Assembly: GCA_965153455.1 (NCBI GenBank)
Contig: OZ234499.1
Coordinates: 13,450,271-13,514,270, forward strand
Direction: 5' to 3'
DNA from: Sphagnum compactum
Lineage: Eukaryota > Bryophyta > Sphagnopsida > Sphagnales
DNA: 64,000 nucleotides
Positions 22,740 through 33,905 of the stretch are shown piece after piece. A program made the position numbers and the translations under genes. Each line of letters starts with the position of its first letter. Positions within the stretch are counted from its first letter, which is position 1. Below the pieces are notes generated by a model. The model saw nothing but the letters and a program-made list of their open reading frames with translations. It searched no databases and was not told the DNA's origin.

Positions 22740-23500
22740 ATTTGCAAGATTTTCATGATGCTATTATTATTATTATTAAATAAGTTGCACAATTTGTTGC
22801 ATTTTGCAAAAGTCATGGACTTTTTCTACCCTTTGGACAGTTTGCAAGGTTTATGAGGTTTTTGTTCTTTTGTTTTACTTTGGGTGGCATGATTTGTTGC
22901 ATTTTGCAAGTTTTATGAGGTTAAATTTTTTTAAAAAAATTCCTTTGGGTTTTGCATTGTTTGTTGTTGTAAAACTCATGAACTTTTCTTTCCTACCCTT
23001 TGGATGGCATGATTTTGTGTGTTGGGTTTTCTTTTGGGATGCATGATTTGTTGTATGATGATGTTGCATTTTGCAGATTTGTGAGGGAAGGTCCTTTTTT
23101 CTTCCTTTGGGTTGCATGAGTTTGTTGTTGCATTTTGTTGCAGGATTGTGAGGTTCGTTTGTGGCATGATCATAATGTTGCATTTTGCAGATTTGTGAAG
23201 GGAGTTTTTCTTTCCCTCTGGGTTGCATGATTTGTTGCAATTTTTCGTCAGGATTGTGAGCTTGGTTTTTCTTCCTTTGGGTTGCTGCAGGATTTGTTGC
23301 ATTTTGCATTTGTGTGAACCTTTTTTGGTCCTTTCTTTGGGTGCATGGGTTTCTTGTTGCGTTTTGCAGATCTTTGAGCATTTTTTTGTTTGTTTTAGGG
23401 AGTCACATGATTGTTGTTGCAGTTTGCAGGTTTTTGAGATTTGTTCTTTCCCTTTGCAGTGTATGATTTGGTTGTTGCATTCTGTAGATTTTGGGTGAGG
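22740..23500 (+). repeat. Irregular repeat of TTGCATTTTGCAG units before the channel gene
   Basis: The phrase (TTGCATGATTTG)TTGCATTTTGCAG(ATTTGTGAGG) recurs in varied form roughly every 50-100 bases, at least eight times up to 23,480, just before the channel start codon at 23,555. Each unit contains TTTTGCAG, which resembles a plant 3' splice site. Minus-strand Gln/Asn/Lys-rich frames here are by-products. Confidence 0.65.
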
Positions 23501-23554
23501 TTTTTCCTCTCTGTCAGTCTTTTGTTTTAGGGTTGTGTTTTGAGCTCACGAGAA

Positions 23555-26500
23555 ATGTCTCAGCAATCTTACCTTCTCTCTCATCAGCTGTCATCTTCGA
23601 GAAATTCTCTTTCTGGAATCAAGCAGCTTCACGGAGCTACATTGGGTTGTCAATTGTTTTCTTCTTCAGCTCCCAAGTCTCTCAGAAAATCACCACCAAT
23701 CACAAATTCCTTCAAGCTAGCTAGACTGCAGCAGAACAAGAACTACAACAAGAGCAAGAATAAGACTGGTGGGGTGATTTGGGAATGCAGTGAAGAAGCT
23801 GGACTACAGAAAAATTGCACATTTGGACCTCTGATCAAATGGTCTTTTTCGGTGGGTTGTAGTTCCAGTGATGGATCTCAAGGACTCAGTGCTGTTGAGT
23901 TTCAGGCTGGATTCAGCTCAGAAAATGGTGCTCCAGAGCAAGCAACTCACCCCAGATCCCACTTGAGAACTCGTCAGAGCTATGCTTTGCTTGTGGGTGA
24001 AGAAGAAGCCAAGAAGAAAACTTCTTCTGTAAGTGTGCGACTTCATCTGATCTGCAAACCTCAACTTCTTCTTCTTCGTCTTCTTCTTCAGATGCAGATT
24101 GGTTTCAATGCAATCCCTAATTGGGTTGTTTTCATGGGGTGGGTTGATTTCTTGTTGCAGCCATATTATTCAAAGAGGAAATGGATGAAGCAGCTGCTCC
24201 TTTTCATGACATGTTTGTTTTTGGGTGCAATTTCCTCATGTGGGTTCAGGCCGAGTTTTGTTCCATCAGCAGCTCATGCTGCAACAGCTGAGGTTAAGCT
24301 TCTCAGGGAACAACCCATGTCTTTTCGTCCATCATCCTCTCTTGTCGCAGGATGCGCTATCTCCAATTTCATAACCAAATCTGTTGCTCCCAGAAAAAGA
24401 ATCTCTGGGAATTGGTCATGTGGGATTGATTGTTGCTTCTCCTTCTTATGAGTTTGAAACCCAGTTTTCAAACCCAGTTTCTTAATCAAAGTTCACACCG
24501 AGTAACTGCAATACTCTCAGAGTACATTCTTGAACAACTTTCTGTCTGAAATCAATTTTTGTACTTTTGTGTAGATAGTTATAAAAGCTCGACAAACGCT
24601 GACTCCAACTCAGAAGGTGACAACAGATGAGAAAGTCATTTACGCCCTTGACTATTTCTTTGCAACTGAGCCTGGAGGCAAGGTAATAAATTTGCATCAT
24701 CATAGTTTGTTTTTATGTTTATGTTTTTTGTTTTAAAAAAAAAAAAAGAAATTATTTTTTGTTTTTTTGGAGCACAAGGGTGGTAGGAAGAAGAACATCC
24801 TTTTTTAAAGCTCTTGAAACAAACCCCGCGGTGGAAGCAGATTTGTAGTATTTCTGTAGGTAGGTAGGTTTACTCTGCAGAAGCCAAAAAAAACAGACAT
24901 ATCGTATTTACACCAGAAGTTCCAACATGTACAACAGGCACTGATACTGCTTGCGATTTGTGCGGTACTGACTGCCATTGGAGGTATTATTATTGTTGAA
25001 CCTCTTGTCACTTCTTTTTAAGCATACATCAAAATCTGTTTATCAACACAGGTCTATCACACATCTGGATGTTGATTTTGCCGCTTCAAAAATGTAATGT
25101 TGGGTTGCACACAAACTGATTCCTTTACTGGAGTTTGTTAATCAAGTTTATTTCATTTGGAGCCAAGAGAGCAATAGTGAATATATTCCAAGTTTTGCAC
25201 ATGATGGATATATCACATATTTTGCACCTATGCAGATCCACTACAATTTACACTGTGGGTATGGACCCACAACAAGCATTGCAAGATTTTTTTCTAACCT
25301 GATGCACTGAGTACCCCATGTTAGGAGTGTTTTACCACTGGGCGGCAAATATGGAAGGCCCCAATCTGGAGCTCCCTGAGTCGACATGGGTAGCTTGGAC
25401 TTTTATCTCTGACCCAGGCTCCCATGCGGGTGAGGTCAGTCAATTCATTCCGAACTGTAGTCATATCACCTTCTTCCTCTTGGGTTTGTTTCTGAAAAGG
25501 GTCTCAGTTTGTTTGATTACAAATTTTTGTTTTTGGGGGTTTGCAGAATGGGTTTCACAGGAGGTTCGTGGCAGTCCCACTATCAATGGGTGGTATGCTT
25601 TTCTTCGCTCTCTTGATCAGTTTGACGAGTGATGCAGTGAGTGCCAGAGTGGATCAACTCAAGAAAGGTTCCAGTACTGTCCTTGAAGAAAACCATACAT
25701 TGATTGTTGGTAAGTGGTGACATTGTCATCATCTTCACTACTGTTAGGGTGGGTGTTTCTGTAATGTGAAGATGGTGTCTGGGATTCATTTTGCTGACTG
25801 TTTGACCGTCTCAAATTTTTTATGCTTTAGTCTCCCACCACAAAGGGTTGTTTTCTGCTCCTGTGTTTTGTGGATTGTTCTCGTAGAATACAGGATCAGC
25901 ATAGTAGTACAATCTGGAAGGAGACTCATTTTCAGACAAAGTTTAATGGACTGTTCATGAGCTTCTTTCTTGATGTTTGTTGCCTCAATGAGATTTGCAG
26001 GATGGACTCCGAAAACAATACCATTGGTGAAGGAGCTCACAGCAGCAAATGAAAACCGTGGTCGCAAGCGAACCATTGTGGTCCTGGGAGACCATGAGAA
26101 AGTGGACATGGATGCAGATCTCCGGCAAGCCCTCCCACTTTCCATGCGTAATGGATCCAAGGTTTGGATATGACTAGCTGTGTTGTAAAATTGTCTGTTT
26201 GTTGTATTTCATTTCTTCTCCTTGGAGATGAGAGAGAGGGAGAGAAAGAGAGAGAACACATTGCGGAATTCTACTGCAAAGTGCTTTGAGGAAAGATGCA
26301 TAATTCTCTAGCCTCTTATTGGCTTCAATCTGGAAGGAGGCAGACTCATGGGCATATGGACGTTGATTGAAAGGGGAGCTATATTTGGGATATGCTAACA
26401 GGTGGTCACGAGAACAGGAGTTCCGACCAATGATGATGATTTGAAACGGTGTTCAGCAAGTTACGCACGCTCAATGATCATCCTCTCACCACCTGACTTG

Positions 26501-29500
26501 CTACCTCATGAAGCAGATGCCAAGGTAAGAAGAAGAATCTTCCTAAAAGATCAGGTGAACTAAAAAGAATGACTCATTGCTTAAGCAGATGCCGCCAGAC
26601 AGTAGCTGTCATGTCTTTACAAAATCTCAGCAAAGAAGAAGACAATTCAGCTTGTAAGTTGGGGAGATCTTGCAGATCATACAAACAAGCCTGGTGTTGG
26701 CGTATTTGTCAGAGCTGAAGGCAGACATAGTGGTGGAGTTGGCTGAACTGGAGAATGTTGCATTGCTAAAGCAGATGCTAGGAACTCTTATGTCTTCCAG
26801 CTCGAAGCAACTACCATCATCATCTCTTCAAGCTTCTTCTCCTTCCATTATGACTGACCCCACTTTGCTACCGACTGCAGGTGAAAGGTAAACTAAGTAG
26901 CAGCTTCCATATAGGATAATATGGGCTTGCTAAACCCTAAACCCTGATGGGTTTTGAGATCAGGTGATTATGTGATGTAATGTTATGGGTGGTTTTGGGC
27001 AGGCTACAGAAGATGGTTCCAGTTGCAACAGGGGATATTGTGCTACGGATGATGGTTGAAAGGGCATTGAAACCCGAGACTGCTGCTGTGGCTGGAGAAC
27101 TTTTGCGTTTCGAGGGCTCTGAGTTCCGCTTCAAGCACTGGTCTCTGTCACTACCTTCCCTTCTGCCTCCTCCTTTCTTTGTAAGGAAAAAATGAAAAAC
27201 AAAAGCCAGGAGTAGTTTCTTTTGTGCAAATTCTTGTAGTCTTTGTGTCATCCAGTTTTGATTCTGAAAGCAGGTTATCAATAGCTTTGAAGTAACTTGG
27301 GTTGATTGAATTATTGATTGGAAAGGGCAGGCCTGAGCTGGTTGGGAAAACATTTGGCGAGATTGTGTATCTTTTTGAGGATGCAATTGTGTGTGGAATG
27401 CGCACATTGAAACCGACACGCAATGGCAGCTTCACACTCATCAACCCGCCTCTTGATACTGTCTTTCAGGTAATGTGAGATTTCCCACCTATATATGTTC
27501 AGCTTTTTCAGTATGATGGATGGATGGCTGAGGGTTTAGGGTTTAGGGAAGGAAATCTTGGGCTAAAGCCAATGCAGTTTTTTGGGTGTGGTGATTGTTT
27601 TTGGTGAAGGATGGTGACAGGTTACTTGTCATATCAGAAGATGATGGCAGCTACCAGCCTGGGAAGTCGAATGCACCTAAGCATCCTATTGTGGGTCTGA
27701 GCAATATCAAGAAACCCAAGAAGCCAGTTATCAAAATGCTCATCTGCGGGTGGAGACATGACCTCAAGGATGTGCTTCGCCTCATTGATTCCAGTGTTGC
27801 CAAAGGTGATTTTTTGACTCCCACTCTCTCTTTCAAAATGAAAGAGATTTCTCCATATTGGGAGTTCAGTTTTACGTTCAAAGACTGGGCACACAGACAA
27901 CCGGTTTGTTCAGCTTCAGGATGAAGAAGGGATCTGTACCATTGTTCACCAATATTCAGAAACTTTGTCTCTCATGAATGTTTCAGTTGAAGAGGGGAAG
28001 GAACATGAAGCCGTGTTTAGTTCTGTACTTGGCTGAGTGGGGACATTTGTTTTTGTGAATCAAAAGGGAGTGAGGTGACCATCCTTTCAAGCATCAATCC
28101 CAACATCAGGACCAAAGAGCTCCGGTCTGGACCTCCATTGCAACACCTCAAAGTTATCAACCGTAAGTTTTTTTTTCCTTACGATATTTTTCAGTACTCT
28201 TCATACCCAAAATAAGGCTCATTTGGATTCTCGCTCTTTATGTCCCTTGTGTGAGAGAAGCCAGTAGCAACATGTCAATGACAGTATGACAGGGAAGTTG
28301 TTTTCACCAAAAGTTGGGATGTGTATAGTTGATGGTTTTTTTGCAAAACTTGCAGTGTCTTTTGTGGAGTGGTGTTGGAATTTTGCACAGCTTGCTTTCA
28401 GCATCAGCCTCTACAAGAAACTTTGGGTCTTGAGATTTTGTTGCTGCTAACATGATAAAGACTTACTGGGTCCTGAGTAATCAAATTGCTTGAGAATGTT
28501 CAGAAGTTGGGGACCCAATGTCACGGCATGTCCTGGAGCAGCTGCCAGTGGAATCATACGAAAAGACAATAATTCTTCAGGATCGAGCAAAGGAGGGACA
28601 ATCTCATGACACCACCACAACAGCAATGTTTATACACCACATTCAGGTACTTCAGCTTTGCATACAGAATTTCACACACTGTCTCCAGTCATGTTTTCTT
28701 AGGTCTGCTTATCCTTTGAAGCTGTGCAGCAGCAGGTGGGTCAAGAGGAATTTAGTAATCAAATTTTGATAGAAAACCTATTACTTACTCTATTGCAGGC
28801 GCAACGAGGGATGCGGGATTTGGCAATACTTGCCGAGCTGCCATCCATACAAGACAGTCCCCTTCATCAGGTACACATTGATTTATATGCTGTCTAAGAG
28901 ACCCCACAGTGCATTTGACTTCAAAAACTGAGTGACTTGCATAGTATGTTACAAAACTCAATGTTTTGTGGGAACAACACAATCAAAGTCGATGTTTTGT
29001 GGGGACAGCAGAATCAAAGTTGATGTTTTGTGGGAACAACAAAAAGTCATGCCTACAAATTAGGTTGCTTGCTTGCATGGATTGATGACAAAACATGGAA
29101 ACTTTGTGTGGAAAATTATCTGGGCCAGGTGCAAAAGATATGGATGAATGATACAGTGCAAGCAGAGCAGCTGCAGGCAAGTGTGTTGGCGCACTTGGCT
29201 GAAGATGCCGACGTTGGTGCTGTTCTTGATGAAGTCATGAGCGACTATGGAAGCTCCATGCTACTTCATGACATTGGTAAAAAAGAATATTCAATTACTC
29301 TCTGCCTAAAGAGCACAAGGAAACATAAACAAGATCTCAGTTTCTACTGAAAAATGTTCAGGGTTTAGGGTGTATGCCTTAGGGTGTCAGTTCTTTACTG
29401 CAAAATGTTCAGGGCTCAGGGTTTAGGGTCTCAATTATATACTGCAAAATGTTCAGGGTTTAGGGTCTCAGTTTGTTCCTGCAAGATGTTCAGGGTTAGG

Positions 29501-29893
29501 GTTTTGTTATAAGTTCTCCCCATTTGTTTGTCAGTGGAACCAAGAAAAACAGCACATGTTGGCCTTTTTTGATGGGTAATTTTTGTAGTGGAAAAAGAAG
29601 GGGGGTTTCATATTCAATTGGGTTTTGGGTTTTGCCATTTCTTTTCATGTTTTGATTTCTGTTGTTTTGTGGGTTGGTACGGCATTTTGGAATCAGGTGA
29701 ATATGCAGAGCCAGGGGAGGTATTCAACTTCTGGGAGCTTCAGGCACGAGCTTTGCAACGCGAAGAGATTGTCATTGCACATAAATGTGCAGCAAACGGC
29801 AACAACTGGTCTCTTAATCCTCCCAACAAGGATCAAGTTCTAAATTGGTGTGAAGGCGATCAAGTTCTTGTTCTGACAAGACCAAGTACATAG
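23555..29893 (+). CDS. CASTOR/POLLUX (DMI1)-type cation channel, 904 aa, unusual filter
   Basis: Seventeen exons join in consistent phase: 23555-24028, 24161-24292, 24575-24682, 24881-24983, 25325-25434, 25547-25709, 26001-26161, 26402-26524, 26676-26887, 27003-27140, 27331-27469, 27610-27805, 28067-28162, 28504-28646, 28799-28870, 29129-29276, 29697-29893. Residues 1-76 lack acidic residues and are rich in Ser, Lys and Gln, like a plastid transit peptide. A hydrophobic stretch lies at about 170-185, a membrane helix at about 257-272, then the pore loop with filter SDPGSHA at 301-307, and an inner helix at about 316-340. RCK-like regulatory domains follow (VLEENHTLIVGW, AIVCGMRTLK, GDRLLVISEDD). 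In the family, CASTOR and POLLUX form nuclear-envelope cation channels needed for calcium oscillations; PEC proteins are plastid relatives. The end of exon 2 is the least certain boundary. Orthology to CASTOR or POLLUX is not established. Confidence 0.88.
29345..29510 (+). repeat. Telomere-motif repeat inside the last intron of the channel gene
   Basis: Four units of about 48 bases share TACTGCAAAATGTTCAGGGTTTAGGGT and GTCTCAGTT. The TTTAGGG motif is embedded in each. Confidence 0.75.
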
Positions 29894-29929
29894 TTTCAAA
29901 CACCGTCATTGTACTGCAGTGGTTCTTTC

Positions 29930-30090
29930 ATTATGCCCCAATGCAACAACTAGCAGTTCTTTCATTACGCTCCAGTGCAACAACTAGCAGTTCTTTCATT
30001 AAGCTCCAATGCAACGACTAGTTGTTCTCTCATTACGCTCCAATGCAACAACTAGCAGTTCTTTCTTACGCTCCAATGCAACAACCATCA
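29930..30090 (+). repeat. About 38-bp tandem repeat in the channel gene's 3' flank
   Basis: Units of CAATGCAACAACTAGCAGTTCTTTCATTACGCTC recur four to five times, starting about 40 bases after the stop codon, so the array probably lies in the 3' untranslated region. Confidence 0.8.
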
Positions 30091-30213
30091 GCATTTTGTT
30101 TTTTCACATTGTTTATTATCAAAATGAAATGCAACATCCAGCAAATGTTTTCTTAGGATTCAACATGCTTGCTTTCAATGAAGAAATCTCTGAGTACAAA
30201 TTAAGAAACCCTA

Positions 30214-30745
30214 ACATTCCTCCTTGAAAACGAGAAAGGATCTTATGCCTATTAAGTAGCCCTTAAGCACCTTATGTCCATAAACATTCCTCCTTGAAGA
30301 CGAGAAAGGATCTTATGCCTATTAAGTAGCCCTTAAGCACCTTATGTCCATAAACATTCCTCCTTGAAAACGAGAAAGGATCTTATGCCTATAAGTAGCC
30401 CTTAAGCATCTTATGTCCATAAACATTCCTCCTTGAAAACGAGAAAGGATCTTATGCCTAGTAAGTAGCCCTTAAGCACCTTATGTCCATAAACATTCCT
30501 CCTTGAAAACGAGAAAGGATCTTATGCCTATTAAGTAGCGCTTAAGCACCTTATGTCCATAAACATTCCTCCTTGAAAACGAGAAAGGATCTTATGCCTA
30601 TTAAGTAGCGCTTAAGCACCTTATGTCCATAAACATTCCTCCTTGAAAACGAGAAAGGATCTTATGCCTATTAAGTAGGCCTTAAGCACCTTATGTCCAT
30701 AAACATTCCTCCTTGAAAACAAGAAAGGATCTTACACCTATAAGT
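30214..30745 (+). repeat. 70-bp tandem array, eight units
   Basis: ACATTCCTCCTTGAAAACGA begins at 30214, 30284, 30354, 30423, 30493, 30563, 30633 and 30703, a spacing of 70 bases except for one of 69. Units are nearly identical, so the array is young or homogenised. The last unit runs into the hairpin at 30,727-30,788. Confidence 0.95.
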
Positions 30746-30788
30746 AGCCTATAAGTAGAAATTATGGCTACTTATAGGCGTAAGATCC
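30727..30788. repeat. 23-bp inverted repeat closing the 70-bp array
   Basis: GGATCTTACACCTATAAGTAGCC (30727-30749) pairs with 30766-30788 with one mismatch; the loop is 16 bases. The arm is itself a variant of part of the 70-bp unit, so the array ends in an inverted copy of its own sequence. Confidence 0.9.
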
Positions 30789-30849
30789 CACCACCAACCC
30801 TTAAGGAGTAGGCACGAGATGCTTTCTCTTTTCTAGGAGGCATGTTAAT

Positions 30850-30890
30850 GGATATAAGGTGCCCTCCAAATACACTTAGGAATTCCACAT
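30850..30890. repeat. Short segment shared with 55,505-55,540 (inverted)
   Basis: GCCCTCCAAATACACTTAGG and the flanking AATTCC are the reverse complement of sequence at about 55,505-55,535. It may be the end of a dispersed element. Confidence 0.55.
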
Positions 30891-31252
30891 TTGCATTTTA
30901 TAAACCCTAAAATTTGCATTTGCTTTACAAAATTATAATCCCACAATTTCATGGTGTGAATTTTCATAATTTTTGGTGGAGGAGTGATTATTTTTTCAAC
31001 AATATTTTGTCATGTTTTTAACCCCAAAGAATTGGGAAATTATTGCATTTTTAAAAACAATTTAAAGTGTCAATTTGACTTCTTTCTCTAATTATTTGGG
31101 GAAAAAATAGCCAAATTTTTTATATCAAAAAATTAAATGAGGAAAGCTTTAATTTTTAAATTTTTAATTTTTAAATTAAAAATATTTAGAAAAGGAAAAA
31201 AAAAAGTTATGAAAGGGAAGATTTCTTTTAATGAAAATAATCTTCACCATAT
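30891..31252. other. AT-rich spacer
   Basis: No gene seen. It ends directly before the 83-bp array. Confidence 0.5.
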
Positions 31253-31582
31253 CGCTGACCGTTCGATGATTTCAGCGGATGTCCAGGATCACCGGAAATA
31301 CAACAAAGGAGAAGACCAAAGCGCTTGCTCTCGTCGCTGACCGTTCGATGCTTTGCAGTGGACGGCCAGAAACGCCGGAAACGCAAGAAAGGAGAAGATC
31401 CAAGCGCTTGCTCTCGTCGCTGACCGTTCGATGCTTTGCAGTGGACGGCCAGAAACGCCGGAAACGCAAGAAAGGAGAAGATCCAAGCGCTTGCTCTCGT
31501 CGCTGACCGTTCGATGCTTTCAGTGGACGGCCAGAAACGCCGGAAATGCAACAAAGGAGAAGACCAAAGCGCTCGCCTTTGT
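31253..31582 (+). repeat. 83-bp tandem array, four units, upstream of the 170-aa protein gene
   Basis: CGCTGACCGTTCGATGCTTT begins at 31253, 31335, 31418 and 31501. Each unit also holds GTGGACGGCCAGAAACGCCG and GGAGAAGATCCAAGCGCTTG. Units are GC-rich and nearly identical. The array stops about 55 bases before the start codon, so it is promoter or 5' leader. Open frames in several phases are by-products. Confidence 0.93.
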
Positions 31583-31636
31583 CTTCGCAGGTCGTTTCCG
31601 AGTTCCAGTTCGCGAGAGAGAGAGAGAGAGAGAGAG

Positions 31637-32149
31637 ATGGGTGCGGGTGGATTTGTGATGGTGCGCAGGATTTGGAAGTTGGCGAGTGCGCAATCAGGAT
31701 CCGTTTTGTGTCGCAGTGTATTTGCTTCCGGAAGTTTGGAAATTAGGTCAGGCTATAGCAGTAGCAGTTTCAGGATTCAAACGCTTTCACCTGAGAACTA
31801 TCTGGGTGGATCTGAATTCCCTAGTCATGTGAGAAGCTGCTGCTGCAGTGTACTTCGGAGGAGTTTTGCAACAGGTAGTGTGAATCAGGAAGAGCAGAAT
31901 AAAATAGTGGATGCGATTAATACCAAGTTTGCAGAGGCAAGGGAAGAGATTGAGTTGGCGATGGAGTCCAAAGAGACGGTTTACTTCGATGAGGAAGCCG
32001 AGAGTGCTAGAGCTGCTGTCAAAGTCGTGCTGGATGCATACGATGGTTTGATTGCAAGATTGGATGAATCGGAGAGAGGAGCTTTGCAAAGATCTATGGG
32101 ACTTAAGATGGAGCAGCTTAAAGCTGAGCTCCAACAACTGAATGATTGA
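31637..32149 (+). CDS. Conserved plant protein, predicted mitochondrial, 170 aa
   Basis: This is a single-exon frame. The ATG at 31637 follows a GA-rich leader; a second in-frame ATG is at 31658. The N-terminal 80 or so residues are rich in Arg, Ser and aromatics (VRRIWKLASAQSGS, RSCCCSVLRRSFATGS), typical of an organelle presequence ending near RSFATGS. The C-terminal 85 residues form an acidic, helix-rich domain (INTKFAEAREEIELAMESKE, then YFDEEAESARAAVKVVLDAY, then RSMGLKMEQLKAELQQLND), probably a coiled coil. I recall a small plant family with this C-terminus, sometimes labelled embryogenesis-like, but no biochemical role is known to me. The non-repetitive composition and the presequence support a real gene. 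Confidence 0.85.
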   Translation: MGAGGFVMVRRIWKLASAQSGSVLCRSVFASGSLEIRSGYSSSSFRIQTLSPENYLGGSEFPSHVRSCCCSVLRRSFATGSVNQEEQNKIVDAINTKFAEAREEIELAMESKETVYFDEEAESARAAVKVVLDAYDGLIARLDESERGALQRSMGLKMEQLKAELQQLND

Positions 32150-33524
32150 AGTGATGATATTAGGGTTTTTTTCTCTTCTTTTGCCCCAGAGTTGTTGATT
32201 TTTTCTTCGTTCTGCTGCCTCTCCCGGCAACGAACAATCTTTGTTTCTCGAGTTCCTAACACACAGGGCCTTATACTTGGTCGATTTTGCATTCCAAATG
32301 TTGGGTCAGTTTTTCCAGGCAAGTTTGGCTGGGGTTTAGGGTTTAGGTTCTCCTAGCTCCAAATTGCTTGATAGATGTTGTTTACCAGACACAAGGGCTG
32401 CATTTTATCAGGGAGAAAGAGACATGCATACACACACAAAGTTCCTGCAAACATTCGTCGGTTTGAATAAAAACCCATTTGGCGATGAGAATATAACTCC
32501 CTTTTGGTTTTGCTTTTCGGAGTCCATTGATCAAAGTGCTTGAGAAATGGTTTCAGAGATCGAGGATCAAATTTCTTGAGAAATGCTTTTGCATTTTACA
32601 TGAAAGTGCTTGAGAAAGTGACTTCAGAGGGTTGTCAATCAAAGTGCTTGAGAAATGGTTTTACATTTTGCTTGCAACAAGTAGAAAATTCATGTTGCAA
32701 AATCTGAAATCATGCATGGATTGAATGCAAAAACGATCCTTTTTTTTCCTGTTATTTGAAAGAAATTTCTGGTTCACAGCCTCAAGTATACAGATAGAAA
32801 GTTTTGGGTTTTATGGTTAAGGGAGAGAGAGAAAGGATTCAATGGGGAAAAGAATGTTGTATGCACCAAGAGAGTTATTGCTTGCTGAAGGGCTTCCTGT
32901 AATGCATGAGTGCAGTCCACATGGTGCTAATGTTTTTTTGGAATCTGAACACAAGTTTACTTCCTCGCAAATTTGCTGCAGCTTCATGGCAATCAAGCAA
33001 CAGATGTTGATGAAACCTGGATCAATGTGAGGAGACTTTGAAGATGGTTTGAAAGTAGGTATTTCGTCATAGCCAAGAACAACAATGCACATACCATGGA
33101 AAATAGCTGTATCCAAAGCTTTGCGGATTGCACTTTGGATGTCTTTTGGTGTTCATAGATTTGTCCAGACTTATGGGTACTTTCAAACACAAAGATCTTG
33201 TATCTTTTTGCATGGGTTTAGGGTTTAGGGTCTGTGGGGTTTAGGATTCAGGGTTTCCTCCTAGCTTTCAGCATATGTGATTGATGCTTTGCACCGGAAA
33301 CAGAGCTGCTGCTGCTCTGTACTCTTTTGCAAATTGTTTTCCATGACCTAATGTGCTACTTTCAGCACATTCACTTTGATGAGATTTGCATTAGCTTGCA
33401 ACCAAGGCAAGAAGATTCTCCATGACCTAATCTGCTGAACCCAATTGGCAGGGGCACAAAATAGCCATCCCTAATCATCAGATAATTGTGTTTTTTGCGT
33501 TCTGCCTGTAATGGAGAGAGATTA
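32150..33524. other. 3' flank and intergenic DNA with short repeats
   Basis: At about 32,530-32,670 AAAGTGCTTGAGAAATG recurs several times. Telomere-type tracts lie at 32331-32347 and 33214-33230. No gene is recognised; short frames near 32,817-33,190 have no domain. Confidence 0.55.
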
Positions 33525-33905
33525 CTGAACATTGTAGTTGTCATTTGGTCCCACATTTTGAGGAATGTGTACCAGCTGTTTTGATACTATGTGGACTCTT
33601 TTTGAGGGGGGGAGTTCACCGAACATGTCTGATTTCATTTGGTCCATGTTTCGACAAATGTTTACCAGGTGTTGATACTGTGTGAACTGTGAGCTTCTTC
33701 TTTTTTGGGGGAACTTCATGGAACATTTGCTTCTTCATTTGGTCTGATATTTTGAGAAATGGTCACCAGTGCTTGTGAAGTGTTTTTGAGTTCATTTTTT
33801 GGGATCTTGATGGAACTTGTCCTATTTCCATTTGGTCCCATATTTTGAGGAAGGCTTGCCCGATGTTATTGTGAGACTTGTCACTTCATGCAACTTCATG
33901 AAACA
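33525..33905 (+). repeat. About 96-bp tandem repeat, four diverged units
   Basis: TCATTTGGTCC-like starts lie at 33541, 33634, 33734 and 33829. Each is followed by ATTTTGAGGAA, a TACCAG-like block and TTCATGGAACAT. Confidence 0.75.

Noticed and set aside
22875-23381. Minus-strand Gln/Asn/Lys-rich frames of 168 and 108 codons
   Set aside because: They are translations of the irregular TTGCATTTTGCAG repeat; two different frames are open at once, as expected for a repeat.
30214-30745. CRISPR-like array
   Set aside because: Units are contiguous 70-bp tandem copies with no unique spacers, in a plant nuclear genome.
31228-31658. Overlapping frames in several phases, both strands, over the 83-bp array
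   Set aside because: They repeat the same short peptide with each unit and arise from the repeat, not from a gene. The real start of the following gene is at 31637.
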